Source: Lachnospiraceae bacterium UBA4260 (lineage in GTDB: Bacteria > Bacillota > Clostridia > Lachnospirales > Lachnospiraceae). Taken from it: a DNA stretch of 64,000 nt. Below are positions 50,589-58,720 of the stretch, one piece after another; the stretch's first letter is position 1, and the number at the start of each line of letters is the position of its first letter. The notes under the pieces were generated by a model. The model did no database searches and had not been told where the DNA came from. It saw only the letters and a program-made list of their open reading frames with translations. The translations under genes were made by a program, and so were the position numbers. The stretch is from NCBI GenBank assembly GCA_002395235.1, contig DGWK01000019.1:220914-284913 (forward strand), given 5' to 3'.

Positions 50589-52268
50589 TTACGGCTGCCA
50601 CTCCCCTGACGCCATAAAATGCTTCGCCCTCTCTTCCGCCCTGTCCGCAATGCCGGGATCGTATCCCAGCGCGCGAAGAAGCCGGATCGCGTTGCGGCTG
50701 TCCGCGGGTCCTTCCTGAAGCAGGTAAGAAAACTTCACATCGTCTCCGTCCAGGATCTCGGAGAAGTGATAGTTGACATAGGTGCCCTCCAGGAGCTGTG
50801 TGAGCTCCATGTCGTGGGTCGCCGCGAAGATCTGTATGTGCTCCTTGGCAAGGCTTTTCAGGATCTCCGTCGAGGCGCTGATCCTCTCAATCGTGTTGGT
50901 GCCGCGCAGCACTTCATCGACACAGCACAGCACAGGGACTTTCGAGTCCTCGGAGGCCGCGTCCAGCACTCTCTTGAGAGACCTGATCTCCACGATAAAA
51001 TAGCTCTCTCCGCTTCTTATATCGTCTCGCAGCGCCATGGAGGTATAGATCCTGTAGCAGGGACTGCGGTACGAGGCGGCGGGCACTGTGTGCAGGGACT
51101 GCGCCAGAACAGCGGCCAGCGCCGCGGCCTTAAGAAACGTGGATTTGCCCGAGGCGTTGGAGCCGGTCAGAAGGACCGGCGCGTCTACCGATATACTGTT
51201 TGGAACAGGTGCTTCCAGCAGAGGATGGACCAGGTCCTTTACCTCATAACAGGTGCCGGTGAGATCCGGAACACAGTATACCGGAAGGCTCTCCCGCCAG
51301 GAGGAGACGCTGATCTGCGCGTCAACGGAACCGACGGCGGTGATCAGGGCGTCGATCTCATCTCCCTTTCCCCGCAGGTCTTTCAGCATCGAGCCGAACT
51401 TGATCAGGTCGATGTGGAAGATGATGCACAGATAATCCAGGAGCAGATCCGCGGGATTCGAGGAGGTCATTCCTCCCTTTCCTCTCAGAAGAATGCCGCT
51501 GCCTCTCATAAATCCGCTGAAAGACCGGCAGGTCGCCTTCATGACTTCCTTCTCCCGGTCATAGCAGGGAAATGTCCTTTCGGAGAGCTTTTTCCCGCAG
51601 TCCAGGAGCCGGATCACATAGCGGAAGGTAGAAAGATAGGGCTCGATCTCTCCTTTGACCCGGAAATAAGTGATCATATTGAAGGCCAGGCTTGCCAGCA
51701 GGGCTATAAGTCCCACAGGCGGACTGATGAGCATGATCCCGAAAGAGACGACGGGAAGCACGATCGCGGGCAGATCTGCGGACAGGCTCCTGTCCGGAAG
51801 ATCGTCCATGAGGTCCAGATAGTCGTAGACCGAATATTTGCTGTCGCGGCCCAGGTCCTGCAGGGTGCGCTGCACGTCGACGCGCTCCGTCTCATGGGCG
51901 GCCCACCACTGCATGCCCTCCTCGGAGAGGTCGGTACCGCCGTCTGTGCGGGGACAGCGAAGCAGCCGGTAAAGATACTCTTCCCCGGCTCCGCTGCAGG
52001 TGCTGTCGATCCTGCGGTAAAGAAGTTCGAGATCCAGATCGTTCCAGGTGATATCGTCGATCTCGAAGTCGCTCCGATGTCTCAACAGGTATCCCGGGAT
52101 CTGCGAAAGCCTCCCGTCCCTATATTCCTTGGCGCCCGGTTTTCCGAAGGACTCCCGGAGCATTTTTCTCTGTCTGGCCTCGCGCTGCCTGCCGTCCCGG
52201 ATCCCGATCGCCGCCGAGATTACCAGAAACAGCGCGACAATGCCGATCATCGTCAAATACGTTTCCAT
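50589..52268 (-). CDS. Membrane-anchored MutS-family ATPase
   Basis: The 559-residue protein has an N-terminal membrane segment (about 5-21), a central pair of hydrophobic segments (about 167-205) and a MutS-type ATPase at the C terminus: TGSNASGKSTFLKAAALA (Walker A), VDEVLRGTNTIERISAS (Walker B and signature) and FAATHDMELTQLL. It lacks the mismatch-binding domain of MutS. The membrane location suggests a role other than classical mismatch repair; none is established. Its ATG overlaps the punA stop (TAATG), so the two are translationally coupled. Confidence 0.88.
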   Translation of the reverse strand: METYLTMIGIVALFLVISAAIGIRDGRQREARQRKMLRESFGKPGAKEYRDGRLSQIPGYLLRHRSDFEIDDITWNDLDLELLYRRIDSTCSGAGEEYLYRLLRCPRTDGGTDLSEEGMQWWAAHETERVDVQRTLQDLGRDSKYSVYDYLDLMDDLPDRSLSADLPAIVLPVVSFGIMLISPPVGLIALLASLAFNMITYFRVKGEIEPYLSTFRYVIRLLDCGKKLSERTFPCYDREKEVMKATCRSFSGFMRGSGILLRGKGGMTSSNPADLLLDYLCIIFHIDLIKFGSMLKDLRGKGDEIDALITAVGSVDAQISVSSWRESLPVYCVPDLTGTCYEVKDLVHPLLEAPVPNSISVDAPVLLTGSNASGKSTFLKAAALAAVLAQSLHTVPAASYRSPCYRIYTSMALRDDIRSGESYFIVEIRSLKRVLDAASEDSKVPVLCCVDEVLRGTNTIERISASTEILKSLAKEHIQIFAATHDMELTQLLEGTYVNYHFSEILDGDDVKFSYLLQEGPADSRNAIRLLRALGYDPGIADRAEERAKHFMASGEWQP

Positions 52269-53110
52269 TACTTGTCCAATGTCTCCAGATACTGTTTGAC
52301 ATCACCGATCGATGCGGTGATCAGGGCGGCGAATCGCTTTTCCGCGTCCTTGGCCGCCATTTTTACATCATTGTGGCTGAGCCGTTCCGTATTAATACCT
52401 GCCGCCATATTTGTCACCAGGGAGAGGCCGCACACATTCATTCCCATGTGGTTTGCGGCGATCGCCTCCATGACAGTGCTCATGCCCACCACGTCGACGC
52501 CCATCTGGGCCAGGATCTTGATCTCATAAGGAGTCTCGTAGGAAGGGCCGGACAGCTGGCAGTAGACGCCTTCGCTGATCGGCATGCCGGAGCGGGCTGC
52601 GTTCTGCTCAATGATCTTTCGAAGGAACCGGTCATAGACTTCCGTCATATCGGGGAAGCGCTCTCCTTCACTCGGATCGTTGGCCCCTCTGAGCGGGTTG
52701 GGCACAAAGAGGGAAACATGGTCTCTGAGGACGACAAGGGAACCCGGCTGCAGGTCCTCGCTGATCCCGCCGGCCGCGTTGGTGATAAAGAGGACTTTGG
52801 CGCCAAGCGCGCGCATGACGCGCACGGGAAGTACGACTTCCTCGGGCGTGTATCCCTCGTAGTAATGAACCCTTCCTTCCATGCAGATGACCGGAACGCC
52901 CTTGATGTAACCCATCACATATTTTCCGGCGTGACCGGACACTGTGGAGACCGGAAATCCCGGGATCCTGTTGTAAGGGATCGAGCAGACGACCTCCTCC
53001 ATTGTTTTTGTAAATCCGCCCAGGCCGGAACCCAGGATCAGCGCGACATCAGGCACAAAATCCGTTATTTTGCGTATATAATTCAGACTGTTCTTTACAT
53101 TAGCTCTCAT
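52268..53110 (-). CDS. punA: Purine nucleoside phosphorylase
   Basis: A 280-residue type II (trimeric) purine nucleoside phosphorylase that cleaves guanosine and inosine with phosphate. Family motifs: LILGSGLGGFTK, MEGRVHYYEGYTP, ITNAAGGIS, QLSGPSYETP and VGMSTVMEAIAANHMG. ATG 53110 follows AAAGGAGCACTGGGC. Repeat copy E lies just upstream. It is coupled to the membrane MutS homologue. Confidence 0.96.
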   Translation of the reverse strand: MRANVKNSLNYIRKITDFVPDVALILGSGLGGFTKTMEEVVCSIPYNRIPGFPVSTVSGHAGKYVMGYIKGVPVICMEGRVHYYEGYTPEEVVLPVRVMRALGAKVLFITNAAGGISEDLQPGSLVVLRDHVSLFVPNPLRGANDPSEGERFPDMTEVYDRFLRKIIEQNAARSGMPISEGVYCQLSGPSYETPYEIKILAQMGVDVVGMSTVMEAIAANHMGMNVCGLSLVTNMAAGINTERLSHNDVKMAAKDAEKRFAALITASIGDVKQYLETLDK

Positions 53111-53130
53111 GCCCAGTGCTCCTTTGTATT

Positions 53131-53178
53131 CAAGGCGTGTGCATCGAATAACTAAGCGTGGGATATCCCTGAGTTATT
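53131..53178 (-). repeat. Dispersed structured repeat, copy E (minimal)
   Basis: Reverse orientation. On the - strand AATAACTCAG and CTTAGTTATT form a 9/10 stem around GGATATCCCACG, followed by CGATGCACACGCCTTG, in which the GC module is almost completely deleted. The TAA stop codon of the acyltransferase-like gene is formed by the AATAACTCAG arm. Confidence 0.85.
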
Positions 53179-53851
53179 CTCTGATCTTTTCCACGATGTT
53201 GTCTTTGTCTTTATAGATATGCCAGGAAGGGACGCAGCCTCTGACCATGGAAAGGGGATAGAGGTTCGTGTGCTGACCGATCACGGTTCCCGGATTGAGA
53301 ACGCTGTTGCAGCCGACGTCCGCCCAGTCGCCCAGCATGGCGCCGATCTTGCGAAGCCCCGTCTCCATGTTCTCCTCTCCGCAGTGAATGACGACATTCT
53401 TCTTGTCCGCCTTGACATTGGAGGTGATGGAACCCGCGCCCATGTGCGCGTGGAAGCCCAGAACGCTGTCGCCCACATAGTTGTAGTGGGGAACTTCGAC
53501 CTTGTTGAAAAGGACTACATTCTTGAGCTCAGTGGAATTTCCTACTGTCGTGCCGTTTCCGACGATGGCGCTGCCGCGGATGAAGGCGCACTGTCTCACC
53601 GTCGCGTTCTCATCGATGATGCAGGGACCTCCGATATAGGCGCTGTCGAAGACTGTGGCGCTCTTCGCCACCCAGATGTTCTCGCCCCTCTTCTCGAATC
53701 TGTCTTCGGGAAGCTGGTTTCCCAGCGCGATGATAAAGTCCTTGATGTCCCCCAGAACTTCCCAGGGATAAGTCTTTCCCTTGAACAGGTCGGCGGCGAT
53801 CGTCTCATTAAGATCCATAAGTTTCTCAATGGTAAAGTCCTGAATCTGCAT
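53174..53851 (-). CDS. Left-handed beta-helix (hexapeptide repeat) sugar nucleotide-type protein
   Basis: The 225-residue protein resembles the C-terminal part of nucleotidyltransferase/acetyltransferase proteins such as GlmU but lacks the N-terminal nucleotidyltransferase domain. Hexapeptide repeats run from about 65 to 200 (AYIGGPCIIDENATVRQCAF, IVGNGTTVGNSTELKN, GAGSITSNVKADKK). VIGQHTNLYPLSMVRG ends the helix. It may acetylate a sugar or simply bind one. Its stop codon lies inside repeat copy E. Confidence 0.8.
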   Translation of the reverse strand: MQIQDFTIEKLMDLNETIAADLFKGKTYPWEVLGDIKDFIIALGNQLPEDRFEKRGENIWVAKSATVFDSAYIGGPCIIDENATVRQCAFIRGSAIVGNGTTVGNSTELKNVVLFNKVEVPHYNYVGDSVLGFHAHMGAGSITSNVKADKKNVVIHCGEENMETGLRKIGAMLGDWADVGCNSVLNPGTVIGQHTNLYPLSMVRGCVPSWHIYKDKDNIVEKIRE

Positions 53852-53852
53852 A

Positions 53853-55934
53853 TTATTTGTCCTTTCTGCCGGGTTTCTTCCGGCTTTTTGAAGCGGAGGC
53901 GGGCGTACGCTTGTAGAACTGACTGTCTCTCATGTACATCTGCTGCAGCGCTCCGCCGAAATTACTGTTCTTCACATTATTTGTGTTGCGTGCCACAAAA
54001 CCGTTCAGTTTTTCCAGATACTCCTCTTCGGTTACCGTTCCTTCCGCGACTCTTGTGAGTCCCAGCTCCCAGCTCGCCGTCAGCTTAGGATTGAGAAGAG
54101 ACCGAATCGAGCAGTCCACCGTGTCGTAGATCATCTCGCCCAGGAGCGTCGGAGTGATGATCTGCGTCTTTTTGTTGAGCGAGAGATACTTGTTGCTGAA
54201 AAGCTTTCGCAGGATCTCCGCTCTCGTCGCGCTGGTTCCGATTCCGCTGCCGCGGATCTGTTCCCTCAGCTCTTCCTCTTCGATCAGCTGGCCGGCGTTT
54301 TCCATGGCCAGGATCATGCTGCCCGAATTGTAGCGCTTGGGCGGCTTAGTCTCGCCTTCCTTGATGAAAAGTCCGGTGCAGGCCATTTTGCTCCCGCGCT
54401 TCAGTGAAGAGACAAAGGGAGGAACCTTGTCTGCCTCAGACTCTGCGCCTTCTTTTCCCTTTTCACCGTCGGCCTCTCCTTCCCCGCCCTTGTCTTTCTT
54501 AAAAGAATACTCCATGACTTCGAGATATCCCTTGTCGATACAGGTGCGGAAGGAAGCGGAGAACATCTCCGTTCCGAGACGTATCTCAAGTGCTATTTTA
54601 TCAAAGATCGCCGGAGGATAAAAGATGGCCAGAAACCTTCTGCAGATCAGCTCGTAGACTTTGGCGGTGGTCGCCGACAGAGATGGAAGTGCGTTCAGAC
54701 CCTGTCCGGTGGGAATGATGGCGTAGTGGTCCGTGATCGCTTTGTCGTCCGTATAGCGCGTCTTTCCGATCTTCTTGTAAGATTCCATTTCCAGGATCTT
54801 CTGCAGATAGGGGCGGTACATCGGCATGGAGGAGAGACCTTTCAGATTCTTTCCGATCTCCTTTGCCACCGCCGAAGAGAGAACGCGCGCATCCGTTCTG
54901 GGGTAGGTTGTCAGTTTCTTTTCATACAGTTCCTGGGCCGCCTGCAGCGTCTGGTCGGGGCTGATCTTGAAGAACCTCGAGCAGTCGTTCTGAAGCTCCG
55001 CCAGGTTGTAGAGGAGCGGCGGGTTCTTCTTTTCCTTTTTCCTGCTCAGGGACTTCACCTGGCAGTCTCCGGCCGCGATGGGCTCCTGCAGGTAATCGAT
55101 CAGCGCCTCCGCGTCCTTTTTCTCTTTAAAGCCGTTCTCTTTGTAAAGGGCGGGGGTGCCAAAATAGCGGCTGCCCTCCACCGCGTGCCACTCCGCGGTG
55201 ATTTCCTCTTCTTCCTCGGACGAGGCGGGCTTAAAAGTCCCCAGCACCCGGTAGAAGGGCGTCTTGACGAAATCCCGGATCTCTCTCTCCCGCCTTACGA
55301 CCATGCCCAGCACGCAGGTCATGACCCGGCCGACGGCGATCACGGAGTACTTGGTCCCCAGGACCCGGCTGATGCCGTCGCCGTACTTGAGCGTCAGGGC
55401 CCTGGAGAAGTTGATTCCCATCAGGTAGTCCTCTTTGGCGCGAAGGTAGGCGGCGGAGCCCAGATTGTCGTACTCGGAGTCCTCTTTGGCTTCTCTGATT
55501 CCCCTGAGTATCTCTTCTTTGGTCTGGGAATCGATCCAGACTCTCAGCTGTCTTTTGCCCCGGACGCCGGCCTCCTGCGCGACCAGGCGGTAAATGTACT
55601 CTCCCTCGCGTCCGGAGTCCGTGCAGATATAGATTGTGTCCACATCCTTGTCAGTGAGGATCCTCTTTACGATCCCGAACTGCTTCTTTACGCCGTCGAT
55701 CACCTGGTACTTGTAGGCGTCCGGGATAAAAGGGATCGTTGCCAGCGACCATTTCTTGTATTTGGGGTCATAAGCGTCAGGATAGCACATTGTGACCAGA
55801 TGCCCTACGCACCAGGTCACAATTGTATCCTCCGCTTCCATATATCCATCTCTCGATGTAAAGCGCAGCCCCAGGGAATTTGCGAATTCCCTGGCGACAC
55901 TGGGCTTTTCTGCGATAAAGACTCTTTTGCTCAT
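53853..55934 (-). CDS. topB: DNA topoisomerase III (type IA)
   Basis: Type IA topoisomerases pass one DNA strand through another. The 693-residue protein has an N-terminal Toprim domain (VFIAEKPSVAREFAN, CTDSGREGEYIYRLV) and the active-site Tyr in TTYPRTDARVLS. GIGTSATRAEILRKL is the domain IV motif. A charged low-complexity insert (about 480-500, Gly/Glu/Lys-rich) and a basic C terminus (KSRKKPGRKDK) are present; zinc-finger cysteines are not seen. Some type IA paralogues in Clostridia belong to mobile elements, but the surrounding genes are chromosomal. Confidence 0.92.
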   Translation of the reverse strand: MSKRVFIAEKPSVAREFANSLGLRFTSRDGYMEAEDTIVTWCVGHLVTMCYPDAYDPKYKKWSLATIPFIPDAYKYQVIDGVKKQFGIVKRILTDKDVDTIYICTDSGREGEYIYRLVAQEAGVRGKRQLRVWIDSQTKEEILRGIREAKEDSEYDNLGSAAYLRAKEDYLMGINFSRALTLKYGDGISRVLGTKYSVIAVGRVMTCVLGMVVRREREIRDFVKTPFYRVLGTFKPASSEEEEEITAEWHAVEGSRYFGTPALYKENGFKEKKDAEALIDYLQEPIAAGDCQVKSLSRKKEKKNPPLLYNLAELQNDCSRFFKISPDQTLQAAQELYEKKLTTYPRTDARVLSSAVAKEIGKNLKGLSSMPMYRPYLQKILEMESYKKIGKTRYTDDKAITDHYAIIPTGQGLNALPSLSATTAKVYELICRRFLAIFYPPAIFDKIALEIRLGTEMFSASFRTCIDKGYLEVMEYSFKKDKGGEGEADGEKGKEGAESEADKVPPFVSSLKRGSKMACTGLFIKEGETKPPKRYNSGSMILAMENAGQLIEEEELREQIRGSGIGTSATRAEILRKLFSNKYLSLNKKTQIITPTLLGEMIYDTVDCSIRSLLNPKLTASWELGLTRVAEGTVTEEEYLEKLNGFVARNTNNVKNSNFGGALQQMYMRDSQFYKRTPASASKSRKKPGRKDK

Positions 55935-55959
55935 TCACACTCTCTCGGTTGCAGCTGTT

Positions 55960-57045
55960 TTATTTGCTTGTGATGTATCCCTGAGCCGTGAGAAGTTCCG
56001 CGCACTCGACGCCGCCGCCTGCGGCTCCGCGGATCGTGTTGTGGGACAGACCGACGAATTTCCAGTCAAAGAGGGTGTCCTCCCTCAGACGGCCGATGGA
56101 TACGCCCATACCGTTCTCATAATTGACATCCAGGGAGACCTGAGGGCGGTTGTCCTCCTCAAGATACTGGATGAAGTGCGCGGGAGCGCTGGGAAGCTTC
56201 TCCTGCTGCGGCACGCCGCTGAATGCCCTGAGCGCCTCGATGAGCTGCTCCTTGGTGGGATCCTTGCGGAAATTGACAAATACGGTCGCGGTGTGTCCGT
56301 AGAGAACGGGAACGCGGATGCACTGGCTCGTGATGGTGATCCCTTCTCCGGGAACGATCACGCCGTTTTCGATGTGACCGAAAATGCGGAGAGGTTCCTT
56401 CTCGCTCTTCTCTTCTTCCCCGCCGATATAGGGGATGATATTGCCGTTCATCTCGGGCCAGTCCTTGAAGGTCTTTCCGGCACCGGAGATGGCCTGGTAG
56501 GTCGATACTACTGCCTGATAGGGCTCAAACTCTTTCCATGCTGCCAGAGCGGGCGTATAGCTCTGGATGGAGCAGTTGGGCTTGACCGCGATAAATCCGC
56601 GGGTAGTGCCCAGTCTCTTCTTCTGGTATTCGATGACGGCGGTGTGCTCGGGGTTGATCTCCGGAATGATCATGGGAACATCCGGGGTCCAGCGGTGAGC
56701 GCTGTTGTTGGAAACGACAGGCGTCTCTGTTTTGGCGTACTCTTCTTCGATGGCACGGATCGCGTCCTTGGACATGTCAACCGCGCTGAAGCAGAAATCC
56801 ACCTCGGAAGCGACCGCTTCGACATCCTGGACATTCTTTACAACGATCTTCCTGACGGATTCGGGGATGGGCGTGTCCATCTTCCATCTTCCCTCGACGC
56901 ATTCTTCGTAGGTCTTGCCCGCGCTTCGGGGGCTGGCCGCGATCGTAGTGACCTCGAACCAGGGGTGGTTCTCCAGAAGGGAGATAAATCTCTGGCCGAC
57001 CATTCCTGTTCCGCCAAGGATACCTGCGCGAAGTTTCTTGTTCAT
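55960..57045 (-). CDS. asd: Aspartate-semialdehyde dehydrogenase
   Basis: Asd reduces aspartyl phosphate to aspartate semialdehyde for lysine, threonine and methionine synthesis. The protein of 361 residues starts MNKKLRAGILGGTGMVGQRF (NADP-binding loop) and carries the catalytic Cys in VKPNCSIQSY and the His in QCIRVPVLYGHTATVF. This sequence type is nearer the archaeal/fungal-like Asd subgroup than the E. coli one. ATG 57045 has AAGGAGG 9 bases upstream; the frame up to 57078 is disfavoured. Confidence 0.94.
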   Translation of the reverse strand: MNKKLRAGILGGTGMVGQRFISLLENHPWFEVTTIAASPRSAGKTYEECVEGRWKMDTPIPESVRKIVVKNVQDVEAVASEVDFCFSAVDMSKDAIRAIEEEYAKTETPVVSNNSAHRWTPDVPMIIPEINPEHTAVIEYQKKRLGTTRGFIAVKPNCSIQSYTPALAAWKEFEPYQAVVSTYQAISGAGKTFKDWPEMNGNIIPYIGGEEEKSEKEPLRIFGHIENGVIVPGEGITITSQCIRVPVLYGHTATVFVNFRKDPTKEQLIEALRAFSGVPQQEKLPSAPAHFIQYLEEDNRPQVSLDVNYENGMGVSIGRLREDTLFDWKFVGLSHNTIRGAAGGGVECAELLTAQGYITSK

Positions 57046-57087
57046 TTCAATTTCCTCCTTAAACAAGTGGTTTTTCACCTTTTTGTC

Positions 57088-58485
57088 TCAAAGATTGATC
57101 CGGCTGTGCCATCCGGCGAGCCATTCTTTCTCCTGTTCGATGACCTTTTTCATCATCTCGGAGCCGGGAGCTCCGAGCGTCAGGCGCTTCTCCACACAGG
57201 TTCGCAGAGAAACAGCCTCGTATATATCTTCCTCAAAAGCGGGGCTGAATTCTTTCAGCTCGCCCACGGACAGATCCTCAATGCTCTTGTTTTCATCGAT
57301 GCAGTGAAGGACGAGCCTTCCAATGATCCCGTGCGCGTCCCGGAAAGGTACGCCCTTGGTGACAAGATAGTCGGCCGCGTCGGTGGCGTTTGTAAAGCCT
57401 CTGACCGCGCTAAGGCGCATGACTTCCTTGCGGAAGGTGATCGTGGCCAGCATACCGCTAAAGAGCGACAGGCAGGCCAGCGCCGTGTCGATGGCGTCGA
57501 AAGCGGGCTCCTTGTCTTCCTGCATATCCTTGTTGTAGGCCAGCGGCAGGCCCTTCATGGTGGTCAGAAGCGACATGAGATCGCCGTATACCCTGCCGGT
57601 CTTGCCTCTCACCAGCTCGCAGATATCCGGATTCTTCTTCTGCGGCATGATACTGCTGCCGGTGGAGAAAGCGTCGTCCATCTCCACGAAGCGGTATTCG
57701 TTGGAATTCCAGGTGATGAGCTCCTCGCTGAAACGGCTCAGGTGCATCATGATGAGCGAGAGATCCGACATCAGCTCGATCAGGTAATCCCTGTCGGAGA
57801 CGGAATCCATGCTGTTGAGCGTGGGGCCCGCAAATCCGAGCTTTTCCGCGGTCATATAGCGGTCCAGGGGATATGTGGTGCCTGCCAGCGCGCCGCTCCC
57901 CAGAGGACAGAAGTTCATTCTCTCCAGGCAGTCGTCGAGTCTCCCCGCATCCCGCCTGAACATCTCGAAATAGGCGCCCAGGTGATGGGCCAGCGAGGTG
58001 GGCTGCGCCTTCTGCAGATGGGTGAATCCGGGCATATAGGTGTCGGTATTCTCTTCCATGAGCCTCAAAATGGTATCCAGAAGAGTGCCGAGCTCTTCCC
58101 GGATCTCGCGGGTCTTGCGGCGGGTATAGAGCTTCATATCCAGTGCCACCTGGTCGTTCCGGCTCCGGCCGGTGTGAAGCTTCTTGCCGGCGTCCCCGAT
58201 CCTGTCGATCAGGTTGGCTTCCACAAAGCTGTGGATGTCCTCATATTCGCCGGTGATCGGGAGAGCGCCGCTCTCCACGTCCGCGAGGATCCTGGCGAGT
58301 TCCGCAGTGATCAGGCCGGCTTCTTCCTCCGTAATGATTCCCTGCGCCCCGAGCATCTGCGCGTGCGCGATGCTCCCCTCTATGTCCTCTTTATAGAGTC
58401 TCTTGTCGAAACCGATCGAGTCATTAAATGCTTTTACGGCTTCATCGGTCTGTTTGGTGAAGCGGCCGCCCCAAAGCTGTGCCAT
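57088..58485 (-). CDS. argH: Argininosuccinate lyase
   Basis: ArgH splits argininosuccinate to arginine and fumarate. The 465-residue protein has the family start LWGGRFTKQTDEAVKAFN, the HTGRSRNDQVALDMKLY motif and the signature GSSIMPQKKNPDICELVRG. ATG 58485 follows CGGAGGGAATTCT. argG is not adjacent. The gene is downstream of a tRNA-Thr terminator and upstream of asd. Confidence 0.97.
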   Translation of the reverse strand: MAQLWGGRFTKQTDEAVKAFNDSIGFDKRLYKEDIEGSIAHAQMLGAQGIITEEEAGLITAELARILADVESGALPITGEYEDIHSFVEANLIDRIGDAGKKLHTGRSRNDQVALDMKLYTRRKTREIREELGTLLDTILRLMEENTDTYMPGFTHLQKAQPTSLAHHLGAYFEMFRRDAGRLDDCLERMNFCPLGSGALAGTTYPLDRYMTAEKLGFAGPTLNSMDSVSDRDYLIELMSDLSLIMMHLSRFSEELITWNSNEYRFVEMDDAFSTGSSIMPQKKNPDICELVRGKTGRVYGDLMSLLTTMKGLPLAYNKDMQEDKEPAFDAIDTALACLSLFSGMLATITFRKEVMRLSAVRGFTNATDAADYLVTKGVPFRDAHGIIGRLVLHCIDENKSIEDLSVGELKEFSPAFEEDIYEAVSLRTCVEKRLTLGAPGSEMMKKVIEQEKEWLAGWHSRINL

Positions 58486-58507
58486 AGAATTCCCTCCGTA
58501 TGAATCA

Positions 58508-58545
58508 AAATAAAAGAAAAGCGGGAAACCGATCAGGTCCCCCGC
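58508..58545 (-). terminator. Terminator after tRNA-Thr
   Basis: On the - strand GCGGG...ACC pairs with GGT...CCCGC (58545 to 58521) and runs into TTTTCTTTTATTTT. It separates the tRNA from argH. Confidence 0.75.
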
Positions 58546-58558
58546 ACTTTCCGACTTA

Positions 58559-58631
58559 AGCTGGAAAAGGGACTCGAACCCTCGACCTACTGATTACGAA
58601 TCAGTTGCGCTACCGACTGCGCTATTCCAGC
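58559..58631 (-). tRNA. tRNA-Thr (anticodon CGT)
   Basis: The - strand folds as a tRNA: acceptor GCTGGAA/TTCCAGC, D arm GCGC...GCGC, anticodon stem ACTGA/TCAGT with loop TTCGTAA (anticodon CGT, reading ACG), and T arm GAGGG-TTCGAGT-CCCTT. The discriminator base is T and CCA is not encoded. A strong promoter is 40 bases upstream. Confidence 0.95.
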
Positions 58632-58670
58632 ATGTGCCGTCAAACTGACGGCGCTATAAGCGTCTTTAGT

Positions 58671-58699
58671 ATTATATAGACTTTGAAGATTTAATGCAA
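58671..58699 (-). promoter_or_regulatory. Promoter of tRNA-Thr
   Basis: On the - strand TTGCAT (58699-58694), 17 bases, TATAAT (58676-58671). A GCCGTCA/TGACGGC hairpin (58636-58652) lies between the promoter and the mature 5' end of the tRNA. Confidence 0.85.
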
Positions 58700-58720
58700 G
58701 AGCTTTTTTTCTACGTTTGA

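Noticed and set aside
53853..55934. Topoisomerase III as a sign of a conjugative element
   Set aside because: No relaxase, VirB/D4 or Tcp-type genes are near; neighbours are metabolic genes.
55792..58503. Long + strand open frame opposite asd and argH (about 903 codons)
   Set aside because: It spans two well-supported genes on the other strand and has no motif; a codon-usage artefact.
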